Source of the DNA: an uncultured Oscillibacter sp.
Lineage (GTDB): Bacteria > Bacillota_A > Clostridia > Oscillospirales > Oscillospiraceae
Direction of reading: 5' to 3'
DNA: 28,036 bases
Assembly: GCA_951800675.1 (NCBI GenBank)
Contig: CATOKC010000033.1
Span: forward strand, 1-28,036
Positions 1 through 7,332 of this stretch are shown one piece after another. Under the pieces are notes generated by a model. The model was not told the origin of the DNA. It did no database searches and saw only the letters and a list, made by a program, of their open reading frames with translations. Position numbers and translations under genes: made by a program. Numbering within the stretch: the stretch's first letter is position 1; each line of letters opens with the position of its first letter.

Positions 1-95
1 GGCACCCGCATGATGATGTCCGGGGGCGGACGGATTATCGGTTGAAAAAGCTGGCGAAAGATGTTATATTTGGAGTGTCGAATCATTGCGCTTGA
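1..95 (+). other. Window edge; possible 3' end of an upstream gene
   Basis: Two frames are open from the left edge. Frame 1 stops with TGA at 43-45 and frame 3 stops with TGA at 93-95. Either could be the tail of a truncated upstream gene. The promoter at 42-70 fits better with the frame that ends at 45, but so little sequence is visible that no product can be proposed. Confidence 0.25.
42..70 (+). promoter_or_regulatory. Sigma-A promoter for the nuclease-exonuclease pair
   Basis: The -35 box TTGAAA lies at 42-47 and the -10 box TATATT at 65-70, separated by exactly 17 bases. The start codon of the nuclease gene is at 108, leaving a short leader that carries the ribosome binding site GGAGGAAGG. 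Both boxes are close to consensus. Confidence 0.65.
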
Positions 96-107
96 AGGAG
101 GAAGGGT

Positions 108-821
108 ATGGCAAAGCGGAGAGGCAAGACGAAACAGCAGCTCACCCCCAAGCAGGCGGCGGTGCTGCTGGTCCTGTGCGTGGCCGCCGCGGTGGTCCAG
201 TGGTACCTGCGGCCGGAGCCGGTGTCGCTGGAGGACATCCCGGAATGGAGCGGCGCGGCCTATGTGGAGCTGGAGGACAACCAGCCGGGCTTTACCAAGG
301 AGGAAATGACCCTGGAGGCTTTTGAGGATTACAGCGAGCTGGACTACCTGGGCCGCTGCGGCGTGGCCTACGCCAACATTTGCCCAGAGCTGATGCCCAC
401 GGAGGAGAGGGAGAGCATCGGGAACGTGAAGCCCACGGGCTGGGTCTCCGCCAAGTACGACTGCGTGGACGGGAAGTACCTTTACAACCGCTGCCACCTC
501 ATCGGCTTCCAGCTGGCGGGGGAAAACGCCAACGAAAAAAATCTCATCACCGGCACGCGGTATTTGAACGTCACCGGCATGCTGCCCTTTGAAAACGACG
601 TGGCGGACTATGTTCAGCGGACGGACAACCATGTGCTCTTCCGGGTGACGCCGGTGTTTGTGGGCACGGAGCTGGTGGCCCGGGGAGTGCAGATGGAGGC
701 CTATTCCGTGGAGGACGCCGGGGACGGCGTGTGCTTCAATATCTTTGCCTACAACGTCCAGCCCGGGGTGGTCATCGACTACGCCACCGGGGAGAGCCGG
801 CTGGAGGAGGACGCGGCATGA
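108..821 (+). CDS. DNA/RNA non-specific endonuclease, membrane anchored
   Basis: The 237-residue protein starts with a lysine/arginine-rich stretch and a single hydrophobic segment (about residues 17-33), so it is probably anchored in the membrane or exported with the nuclease domain outside. The domain carries the signature of the beta-beta-alpha metal nuclease family typified by streptococcal EndA and phage-encoded DNases (Pfam Endonuclea_NS_2 type): YNRCHLIGFQLAG, with His130 as expected general base, followed by ENANEKNL, where Asn145 is a likely metal ligand. The classic DRGH is NRCH here, which is normal for this subfamily. The start has a good site (GGAGGAAGG) seven bases upstream. The gene overlaps the following exonuclease by four bases (ATGA), so the two are translated together. 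Likely roles are uptake or degradation of extracellular DNA; which one cannot be decided from the sequence. Confidence 0.85.
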   Translation: MAKRRGKTKQQLTPKQAAVLLVLCVAAAVVQWYLRPEPVSLEDIPEWSGAAYVELEDNQPGFTKEEMTLEAFEDYSELDYLGRCGVAYANICPELMPTEERESIGNVKPTGWVSAKYDCVDGKYLYNRCHLIGFQLAGENANEKNLITGTRYLNVTGMLPFENDVADYVQRTDNHVLFRVTPVFVGTELVARGVQMEAYSVEDAGDGVCFNIFAYNVQPGVVIDYATGESRLEEDAA

Positions 822-1516
822 GACTATGGGAGCGGTTTGACCGGATGGTGATTTTTGATACGGAGACCACCGGTGTTGATTATGAAAAGGACCGGATTAT
901 CGAAATCGGCGCGGTAACCCTGGAGAATGGCGCGGAAACCGGAGGCATGGACCTCTTCATCCGTCTGCCGGAGGGGCGGCGGCTGGACCCGTTTATTACA
1001 AACCTGACCGGCATCACGGAGGAGCAACTGGAGACCGAGGGCGTGGGAGACGAAGAGGCCGCCCGGGCCTTCGCGGACCTTCTGGAGGGGGCGGAGCGGC
1101 CGCTGCTTGTGGCCTACAACGCCCAGTTTGACCTGAATTTTCTCTATGGCCTGCTTCGACCCTGGGGATTGGCGGAGATACTGAAAAAGCCCCGGTTTTT
1201 GGACGCGCTGACGGTGTACCGGGACCGGCGGGACTACCCCCACAAGCTGGAAAACGCCATCGCCGCCTATCAGCTGGAGAACAAGGCGGTGAACAGCCAC
1301 CGGGCCATTGACGACGCCCGGGCGGCGGCACGGGTGCTGGAGGCCATGGCGGAGGAGCGGGACGATTTGGAAGGGTATATCGACCTCTTTGGGTCCCATC
1401 CGAAATACGGAGTTTCGGGACGAAGGATTTCCTCCGTCACCTATCGTCCCCAGCCCTATGACCGGGGGAGGCCGCTGTATGAGCGGAAATATAGTGCTGG
1501 CGATGACAAAATTTGA
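818..1516 (+). CDS. DnaQ-like 3'-5' exonuclease
   Basis: This is a stand-alone DEDDh exonuclease of the DNA polymerase III epsilon family, 232 residues from the ATG that overlaps the nuclease stop codon. All three exonuclease motifs are present: ExoI DTETTG (Asp14, Glu16), ExoII YNAQFDLNFL (Asp105) and ExoIII NSHRAIDD (His161, Asp166). It lacks any polymerase or PHP domain, so it is not PolC; it could act in proofreading, RNA trimming or repair. An in-frame extension upstream to 731 exists but lies inside the nuclease gene, and ATG 818 is the natural coupled start. About 45 residues follow the catalytic core and include a basic, aromatic tail. Its position behind a DNase suggests a joint nucleic-acid turnover role, but that is inference. 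Confidence 0.88.
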   Translation: MRLWERFDRMVIFDTETTGVDYEKDRIIEIGAVTLENGAETGGMDLFIRLPEGRRLDPFITNLTGITEEQLETEGVGDEEAARAFADLLEGAERPLLVAYNAQFDLNFLYGLLRPWGLAEILKKPRFLDALTVYRDRRDYPHKLENAIAAYQLENKAVNSHRAIDDARAAARVLEAMAEERDDLEGYIDLFGSHPKYGVSGRRISSVTYRPQPYDRGRPLYERKYSAGDDKI

Positions 1517-1617
1517 AAGGGCGAAATACGGAGCTGCTTCGACCGCAGGGAGAACTGGTGGAAGCTTTTATGTCCTACTACCAAAGCTTTGAAGCGGATG
1601 ATATCGACTGCGGATGA
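1513..1617 (+). CDS. Possible tiny ORF or gene remnant downstream of the exonuclease
   Basis: An open frame from TTG 1513 to TGA 1615-1617 encodes 34 residues with an ordinary, acidic, protein-like composition (it includes GELVEAFMSYYQSFEADD). It begins inside the last codons of the exonuclease gene and has no convincing ribosome binding site. It could be a short coupled peptide, or the leftover end of a gene whose front was deleted. I do not recognise a family. Confidence 0.25.
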   Translation: MKGRNTELLRPQGELVEAFMSYYQSFEADDIDCG

Positions 1618-1682
1618 TAGTCTATGCCACTAAGCGGCGGGGAAAGCCGAGAATATGGCGGATTGTGCGTAACTTTATAGGA

Positions 1683-1711
1683 AAGCGCCCGACGAATTGT
1701 CGGGCGCTTTT
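1683..1711. terminator. Bidirectional rho-independent terminator
   Basis: The arms AAGCGCCCGAC (1683-1693) and GTCGGGCGCTT (1699-1709) pair perfectly around a five-base loop. The plus strand continues with T residues. It lies between convergent transcription units, the exonuclease on the plus strand and the pyruvate-kinase-like gene on the minus strand, and can serve both. Confidence 0.8.
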
Positions 1712-1719
1712 TGGCAGGC

Positions 1720-2706
1720 TCATGGGGCTTGCAGATAGCGCTCCGCCTCATGGACCGTATGGACCAGATACTGCATGGCCTCCACTGGGTGCTTCCCCAC
1801 GGCGGTCTCCCCGGTGACCATGACGGAGGCTGCGCCGTCCAGCACGGCGTTGAAGATGTCGCTGACCTCCGCCCGGGTGGGGACGGGATGCTGCTCCATG
1901 GAGGCCAGCATCTGGGTTACCACCATGAAGGGCTGCCCCGCCTCCCGGCAGGTGGCGGCGATGCGCTTTTGCAGGGCCGGGAGCTCCCAGAGGGGGCCGG
2001 AATTTCCCAGGTCTCCCCGGGCGATGACGATTTCGTCCGCTGCGAAAAGCAGCTCCGCCAGCTTTTCCACGCCTTCCCGGTTTTCAATCTTGGCGAAGAG
2101 CCGGATGCCCGGTCCCCCGGCGGCGTTCAGGGCTCCCCGGACGGTCTCCAGATCCTCCCGGCCCCGGACAAAGGGCTGCATGACCCCCGTGACGCCATAG
2201 TCCTTCGCGGCGCGGAGATTTTCCAGGTCGTTGTCCGTCATGGCGGGGAGATGGATGTCCACACCGGGGAGAGCGGCGCTTTTCCGGCTTTGCAGCACGC
2301 CGCCCCGTTCCACCCGGGCCCGGGCCCCGTCCGGCAGCGTCTCCGTGACCTGGAGGAGGAGCTTCCCGTCGTCCAGCAGCACCATCTGCCCGGGAGCTAA
2401 ATGCGGCAGGACGGCGGCGGGCAGGGGGATGTCCCTTCCCAGGCGGACAGAGGCTCCGTCCGCCAGCTCCAAGGGGGCTGGAAGCGCGCCCACCCGGAGC
2501 TCCGGGCCCTGCAGGTCAATGAGGAGCTGGGAGGTGACGCCGCAGCTCCGGGCGGCGGCGTGGAGATGCTCGATTTGCTCCTCCGCGCCATCGAGACCCA
2601 CGTGGGAGAGGTTCAGCCGCACGCCGGTCATCCCGGCCTGAAAGAGGGCCTCCAGCGTTTTGGTATCGGAGCAGGCGGGTCCCAGGGTGCCGTAGATTTG
2701 AACCAT
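1720..2706 (-). CDS. Short pyruvate-kinase-like enzyme lacking the C-terminal domain
   Basis: The 328-residue protein has the full catalytic TIM barrel and a B domain of pyruvate kinase: RLNLSH (Arg30, Asn32, Ser34), DLQGPELR, KIENREG (catalytic Lys206), IVIARGDLG, VTQMLASM, PTRAEVSD and VMVTGETAVGKHP. Family members are usually about 470-580 residues because of a C-terminal regulatory domain, which is absent: the frame ends cleanly a few residues after the barrel with TGA followed by a terminator. In the canonical protein the motifs read DTKGPEIR, MVARGDLG and TATQML, so the core is diverged but has all key residues. Fifteen bases separate it from mtnA and it has its own site (GGGGAGG). It may be an unregulated pyruvate kinase or a paralogue acting on another enol-phosphate; it is unlikely to be the housekeeping enzyme. 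Confidence 0.8.
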   Translation of the reverse strand: MVQIYGTLGPACSDTKTLEALFQAGMTGVRLNLSHVGLDGAEEQIEHLHAAARSCGVTSQLLIDLQGPELRVGALPAPLELADGASVRLGRDIPLPAAVLPHLAPGQMVLLDDGKLLLQVTETLPDGARARVERGGVLQSRKSAALPGVDIHLPAMTDNDLENLRAAKDYGVTGVMQPFVRGREDLETVRGALNAAGGPGIRLFAKIENREGVEKLAELLFAADEIVIARGDLGNSGPLWELPALQKRIAATCREAGQPFMVVTQMLASMEQHPVPTRAEVSDIFNAVLDGAASVMVTGETAVGKHPVEAMQYLVHTVHEAERYLQAP

Positions 2707-2721
2707 GGCCGCCGCCTCCCC

Positions 2722-3792
2722 TCAACGGAAGAGGGCCGCCAGGCTCTCGGTATAGGGGGGACGGCAGATGCCCTTTTCTGTGACAATGCCGGCGATGAGG
2801 TGGTGGTCCGTCACGTCGAAGGAGGGGTTGTAGCACTTGACACCCGGCAGAGCCATGGGCTTTTTGTACCAGAGGGTCTTGATTTCCTCCGGGTCCCGGA
2901 GCTCAATGGGAATGTGGTCCCCGTCGGGGCAGCTTAAGTCAATGGTGCTGGTGGGGCCCAGGACGTAGACGGGGATGCCGTAGTGCTTGGCCAGGATGGC
3001 CACGCCGTTGGTTCCAATTTTGTTGGCCGTGTCTCCGTTGGCGGCCACCCGGTCACAGCCCACGAAGCAGGCCTGGACCCAGCCGTTTTTCATGACCATG
3101 GAGGCCATGTTGTCGCAGATTAAGGTCACGTCCACTCCGGCCCGGTGGAGCTCATAGCTGGTGAGGCGGGCTCCCTGGAGGAGGGGACGGGTTTCGTCGG
3201 CATAGACGTGGAGGTGTATGCCCCGCTCCGCCGCCAGGAGAAAGGGCCCCTGGGCGGTGCCGTAGCGGGAGGTGGCCAGGGGGCCGGCGTTGCAGTGGGT
3301 GAGTACGCCGTCGCCCTCCTTCAAGAGGCTGAGGCCGTATTCGGAGATGGCCTGGCATTTGGCGATGTCGTCCTGGTGGATGTCCACCGCCCTTTGGTAC
3401 AGGGCCTCCAGCAGGACGGGACGGGGGTCCGCCAGATGGGCGGCGGCGGTTTGCTCCATCTCCCCCAGGGCCCAGCTGAGGTTCACCGCTGTGGGGCGGG
3501 AGGCGCTGAGCTGGGCGGAGTACGCCTGGAGGCGGGCTTGGAAAGCGGTGGGGTCCGGCGCGTCGATGGATCGGGCCAGAACATAGAGACAGTAGGCGGC
3601 GCAGATACCGATGGCGGGCGCGCCCCGGACCCGAAGGGCCCGGATGGCCTCCACCATTTCCTCCGCGGTTTGGAGGCGGATTTCCCGCTCCTCATTGGGC
3701 AGGAGACTCTGGTCAATGATGTAGAGGGCCTCGGCGGCCTTGTCGTAGCGGATGTTCTGGGCGTGGGTGACGGTTTTCAGGGAATGGGTCAT
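2722..3792 (-). CDS. mtnA: S-methyl-5-thioribose-1-phosphate isomerase
   Basis: MtnA converts 5-methylthioribose-1-phosphate to 5-methylthioribulose-1-phosphate in methionine salvage, or in the shorter routes that dispose of methylthioadenosine or 5'-deoxyadenosine. The 356-residue length is normal. Diagnostic motifs are RGAPAIG, THCNAGPLATSRYGTA with catalytic Cys167, DETRPLLQGARLTSYEL, CDNMASMVM and VGCDRVAANGDTANKIGT with catalytic Asp247. The start at 3792 is preceded by AAAGGAGC; a longer in-frame extension runs into the upstream gene and is rejected. The ATG overlaps the stop codon of the AbiH gene (ATGA), and the ribosome binding site lies inside the AbiH coding sequence. No other methionine-salvage genes (mtnK, mtnB, mtnD) are visible nearby, so the product may feed a dihydroxyacetone-phosphate shunt rather than full salvage. 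Confidence 0.93.
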   Translation of the reverse strand: MTHSLKTVTHAQNIRYDKAAEALYIIDQSLLPNEEREIRLQTAEEMVEAIRALRVRGAPAIGICAAYCLYVLARSIDAPDPTAFQARLQAYSAQLSASRPTAVNLSWALGEMEQTAAAHLADPRPVLLEALYQRAVDIHQDDIAKCQAISEYGLSLLKEGDGVLTHCNAGPLATSRYGTAQGPFLLAAERGIHLHVYADETRPLLQGARLTSYELHRAGVDVTLICDNMASMVMKNGWVQACFVGCDRVAANGDTANKIGTNGVAILAKHYGIPVYVLGPTSTIDLSCPDGDHIPIELRDPEEIKTLWYKKPMALPGVKCYNPSFDVTDHHLIAGIVTEKGICRPPYTESLAALFR

Positions 3793-4874
3793 AGAGGCGC
3801 TCCTTTCGATGGGATGGTTGTAGGAAGGGAAACGTGAATGAAGCCTGGCGGAAGGGGAGCTTTGGCGGGGGGAGCCTTCATTACGGGCTCCAGCTTGAAA
3901 ATATTGGAGGTGATTGCAATGTGTACGCGGTCCTGGAAGAAGGAGTAGTGTTCTGGGGGAATCTTTGCCCTGGAGAAAAACAAATCCCGAATGTTGTCCT
4001 GATAATCCAGGATGTCCTCCGGGAAGAACGAATCCAAATTGCTTCCGCGTGAGAAAATCAAAAGATGATGGGACGAATCCGCCCTCAGCCACCGGCCGAT
4101 ACGGACCCACCAGGTGGCGTCGGTTTCTCCCAGGGACATGCCGAAGATGCAGATTGTGCCGCTGCTTTCAAGAATACTAAGCGCTTCCTCATCATGGCCA
4201 TAACCAGATTGCTGGTTCAGGAGAGGCTTGACAACCATGCGTTGCTGGCGGGCATTTGTAAAGAGAGTTGAATTTGCCACCTGGTCGGCGTTGTCTACCC
4301 CGAGAATCATCCCTCCGGAATGGGTTCCATGGATGTGGATAACGGGTATGCTTGTCTGCGGCGCAAAATTTTCTCCTTTCAGATACCCAAACAGCCGGTC
4401 AATGACAGTGGTGTAGTTAAAGTTCAGAATTCGATACAACCGAAGGTCTTTCGACGAGTGAGCATTTAGGATATTGTTGCGAAAGCGGGGTTCCAAATAG
4501 CCTAAATGGTTGCGGATATCCTCCAGAAATTGAAGAGCCATTGTTCTGCCGCACGCGTCATAGTCGATACGCGCTTCTTCGTCCCGCAAATATTGGGCAA
4601 AGCAGCGCTTAAAGTGTTGAAGGCACTTGCGGAGAGACACCGCGGTATTTAGTGGAGGGGTATTGGTGTGTTGGCCCAGCGCCAATTCAAAGTCGGCCCA
4701 GTGGGAATAGTGATGGCTGGTCTGCAAGAGCTTCTTGAATTGGAGAATGTCTGGGTCGTCTGTATGAAAGTGGTCGTTCGAAATATAATGGGGGTAGAAA
4801 TCCTGGTATCTTGTTTTTAAGTCCAGGTTGAGGTCAAAGCCGTTGCCAATCAGGAAGGTAACCCGTATCGCCAT
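3789..4874 (-). CDS. AbiH-family abortive infection protein
   Basis: This 361-residue protein matches the AbiH phage-defence family. The N-terminus has FLIGNGFDLN (residues 7-16), the middle has LNFNYTT (around Asn153) followed by HIHGTHSGGMILGVDN, and the C-terminal half has IFGMSLGETDATWW (around Asp252). The biochemical activity of AbiH is not established. The upstream TTG at 4916 would add 14 residues, but ATG 4874 has a strong site (AAAGGAGG) and is chosen. The DNA is visibly more AT-rich than the flanking genes, a sign of acquisition. The last residues are encoded by the leader and ribosome binding site of mtnA, with a four-base stop/start overlap, so translation of mtnA is probably coupled to it. 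It is transcribed from the promoter at 4917-4945. Confidence 0.85.
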   Translation of the reverse strand: MAIRVTFLIGNGFDLNLDLKTRYQDFYPHYISNDHFHTDDPDILQFKKLLQTSHHYSHWADFELALGQHTNTPPLNTAVSLRKCLQHFKRCFAQYLRDEEARIDYDACGRTMALQFLEDIRNHLGYLEPRFRNNILNAHSSKDLRLYRILNFNYTTVIDRLFGYLKGENFAPQTSIPVIHIHGTHSGGMILGVDNADQVANSTLFTNARQQRMVVKPLLNQQSGYGHDEEALSILESSGTICIFGMSLGETDATWWVRIGRWLRADSSHHLLIFSRGSNLDSFFPEDILDYQDNIRDLFFSRAKIPPEHYSFFQDRVHIAITSNIFKLEPVMKAPPAKAPLPPGFIHVSLPTTIPSKGAPL

Positions 4875-4916
4875 TCCGTATGCCTCCTTTGGTAAATCCA
4901 TTTGCTGGTTTTCCAA

Positions 4917-4945
4917 ATTGTAGCATAAACCGCCCCCTTATGCAA
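4917..4945 (-). promoter_or_regulatory. Promoter for the AbiH-mtnA-PK operon
   Basis: On the minus strand TTGCAT (4945-4940) and TACAAT (4922-4917) are separated by 17 bases. Transcription would begin near 4910, about 36 bases before the AbiH ATG. No other good promoter is seen before mtnA, so this one promoter probably serves all three genes. Confidence 0.65.
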
Positions 4946-4969
4946 CGGCTTTAACTTAAGAGGAGAGAA

Positions 4970-5000
4970 CAGCGCCCGGACACGTGGCGTCCGGGCGCTG
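4970..5000 (-). terminator. Terminator-like hairpin after the SLH gene
   Basis: The arms at 4970-4981 and 4989-5000 form a perfect 12-bp GC-rich stem with a seven-base loop, 21 bases beyond the stop codon of the SLH-protein gene. The minus-strand tail (TTCTCTCCTCTT) is pyrimidine-rich rather than a pure T run. It separates the envelope operon from the AbiH promoter. Confidence 0.7.
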
Positions 5001-5020
5001 CTTTTGGAAAGGGAAGGACC

Positions 5021-7318
5021 TCAGCGGAAGTCGCCGCCCACCTCGATGGCGCGGATAACGCCGTCGTCGCTGGCGTACATGTCGCATTTTGGGGCGTAGG
5101 CGTGGGCGATATCCACGGCGCTTTTGCCCTCGGAGGCGGAAATCCACTCCCGGCTGTCCTTGTTGTAGACCATGACGGTGGCGGGGATGCTGTAGCTTCG
5201 TCCGTCCACGGTGACGGCGCTTTCACCACTCCAGGCGGTGTTGGGTACGTCTTTCAGGGCGGTGAGGGGCTTGAGGCTGGAGAAGCCTCCGGTGCCTGCG
5301 TCGTCCACCACCGCGGCTACGTAAACCCCACCACTAATGTCATAGTGACTGCGGAAGGGACCGGCTACCTTGCCCTGATCGCTGTAGATGGAGATATACG
5401 TGGCGTCCCGATCGTCCATGGTGATGGAGGTGCGCCCATAGAGGGTCGCGCCTCTGCCGACGGCGCCCAGAGCGATGATGTCCACCTGTCCTGCCCAGTT
5501 GGTGTGGGCGTAGCTGATGTCGCCATTGGGGATGGGCCCGGCCCCCAGGTCGTTGAGACTGAGGGTTTCGATGCCGTTCGCGGTGTACCGGAAAACGCTG
5601 ACTGTCTCCGCCAAATTGCTGCTGCCGAGCCGGCGCTTCTCCAGGTCCAGGGCGCCGGAGACGCCGCCGCCCAGTCGGACCAGGCCGACGGTGTTCTTTC
5701 CGGTGGAGGTGACCCGGACCAGACGGTTCCGCATGCGGGCCAGCTCCTCCTGGCGCAGTTCGGTGATCTTGTCGCTGAGCGGATCACCCAGGTCCACGGT
5801 GCCTTCGATCTTAATGCCGCAGAGAAGCTCCACCGTGGCGCTGGTGCCGGAGACAGAGGTGGCGATTCCGATGGCGTTGGCATTGGCTCCGGCGGTGTTG
5901 GGCTTTACCGCCCCGGCTACCTTATTGTCCTCCGTCAGCAGCAGGGTGATCTGGTCCCCGGGACGGAACTTGGCCAGGGTGGACTGGGCCGTGGGCAGCA
6001 CGTCAAAGTCGTGGCCCAGAAGGCGGAGGCTGGTGGGCTCCGTGGGGCTGGGGGTGCAGGACTCGTAGTAGCCCGTCAGCCGGGTGTCGCAGACCCGGAT
6101 GGTGTTGGTGGAGCTGGCATAGGTGGCCACGTCATAGGGCCGCATGTCCTTGGCGTTGGCCCGGCAGCCGTTTTTGTAGATGGTATAGCCTCCTACGCCT
6201 CCGGTCAGGGAGTCAAAGCCCTTGACGGAATTTTTCTCGTAGACGATAACCGCCTCGGTGGAGCTGTCGCCGCCGCCGACGAAGATGAATTCCACATTTC
6301 CGGCGGTGCCCAGGTACAGCGTCAGGGACGTGCCGGGATTCACCCAGGACCGGGCCTCGCTCCAGGTGGTTTCCGCGCCGTTGCGGTAGACCTTGGTGCC
6401 GGAGGTGACGTTGTATTTGGCGCCGGAGCGGTCCGTAATCAGGTTGGCCTCGGCCTTGGCGACCGTGACGGTACGGCTGACGCCCATAGCGTCGGGGAGG
6501 AAGGTGCGGACCTTCTGCCCCTCCAGCACCAGCGTGCCCTTCAGGCCGTTGAGGGAGCCGTTGGACGCCTTGTCTCCCGCCATCTGGTAGATGGACCCGT
6601 CGGAGAAGAGCATGGCGGTCTCCTTGCCGTCGGGGCCCCGGGCGTTGGAGGACACCAGAACCATGTCGGCCTTGGTGGTCAGCCCGGCGGCGGTGAGGAA
6701 GTTGCTGACGGTCTTATCCCCCTGGACGTCCGCCCGGAGGAGGTTGTTGAAAAGGATGGCGGCGTCGCTGCGGCTGAGGGGGGAGTTTCCCCTGGTGGTG
6801 TCCACCCCGTCGGTGAGGCCGATGGAGGCGGCGAAGGACAGATAGCTGTCCGGCCACACGCCGCCGATGTTCTCGTCCTTATACCCCAGGACCCGCAGGA
6901 GAATAGTGGCCGCCTGGCCCAGGGTGACGGTGCGGTCAGGATAAAACTTGCCGTCAGAGAAGCCGGAGATGGCGTTCTTCCCCTTGGAGGCCATGTTGAT
7001 ATAGGCCGCCGCCCAGTGGGAGGGCTTCACGTCCGGGTAGACGGTGACGGTGCGGTAGAGGCCCAGCTCGTCCTCGGCGTTCAGGGCGCAGACCACCATC
7101 TTGCAGAACTGGGCCCGGGTGAGCTGGCCGTTGGGCCGGAAATTCCCGTCGGAAAAGCCGTCCATCACGCCCATGAGCCGCAGGGATTCCACCTGGGCGT
7201 AAGCGTCGCCGCCCAGGTCGTAGAAGCGGTTGGCGGGGGGCGCGGCCTGGGCGGGCAGGACCAGTAAGGACGCCGCCATGGCCGCCAGGAGCAGCAGGGA
7301 CAACACGCGTTTTTTCAT
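5021..7318 (-). CDS. SLH-domain surface protein
   Basis: The 765-residue secreted protein has a signal peptide (KKR, hydrophobic core, AQA cleavage near residue 25) followed by three S-layer homology repeats over roughly residues 30-200, recognisable by GFSDGNFRPNGQLTRAQF, GFSDGKFYPDRTVTLGQA and SPLSRSDAAILF. SLH triplets bind pyruvylated secondary cell-wall polymer and hold the protein on the outside of the cell. The remaining 560 residues are a beta-rich, Gly/Thr/Ser-rich region without a family I can name. The first in-frame ATG (7333) lies on the Shine-Dalgarno sequence itself; the ATG at 7318, preceded by AGGAGGA, is the real start. It is the last gene of an operon with an adaptor and a MacB-like ABC pair, suggesting a linked role in the cell envelope. 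Confidence 0.88.
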   Translation of the reverse strand: MKKRVLSLLLLAAMAASLLVLPAQAAPPANRFYDLGGDAYAQVESLRLMGVMDGFSDGNFRPNGQLTRAQFCKMVVCALNAEDELGLYRTVTVYPDVKPSHWAAAYINMASKGKNAISGFSDGKFYPDRTVTLGQAATILLRVLGYKDENIGGVWPDSYLSFAASIGLTDGVDTTRGNSPLSRSDAAILFNNLLRADVQGDKTVSNFLTAAGLTTKADMVLVSSNARGPDGKETAMLFSDGSIYQMAGDKASNGSLNGLKGTLVLEGQKVRTFLPDAMGVSRTVTVAKAEANLITDRSGAKYNVTSGTKVYRNGAETTWSEARSWVNPGTSLTLYLGTAGNVEFIFVGGGDSSTEAVIVYEKNSVKGFDSLTGGVGGYTIYKNGCRANAKDMRPYDVATYASSTNTIRVCDTRLTGYYESCTPSPTEPTSLRLLGHDFDVLPTAQSTLAKFRPGDQITLLLTEDNKVAGAVKPNTAGANANAIGIATSVSGTSATVELLCGIKIEGTVDLGDPLSDKITELRQEELARMRNRLVRVTSTGKNTVGLVRLGGGVSGALDLEKRRLGSSNLAETVSVFRYTANGIETLSLNDLGAGPIPNGDISYAHTNWAGQVDIIALGAVGRGATLYGRTSITMDDRDATYISIYSDQGKVAGPFRSHYDISGGVYVAAVVDDAGTGGFSSLKPLTALKDVPNTAWSGESAVTVDGRSYSIPATVMVYNKDSREWISASEGKSAVDIAHAYAPKCDMYASDDGVIRAIEVGGDFR

Positions 7319-7332
7319 AGTCTTCCTCCTCA

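Noticed and set aside
3793..4110. Upstream N-terminal extension of mtnA
   Set aside because: It is an alternative-frame reading through the AbiH gene; the ATG at 3792 has a proper ribosome binding site and gives the normal family length.
5102..7267. Long plus-strand open frame (721 codons) opposite the SLH gene
   Set aside because: It is Gly/Val/His-rich with no domain and mirrors the GC-biased third codon positions of a clearly real secreted SLH protein on the minus strand.
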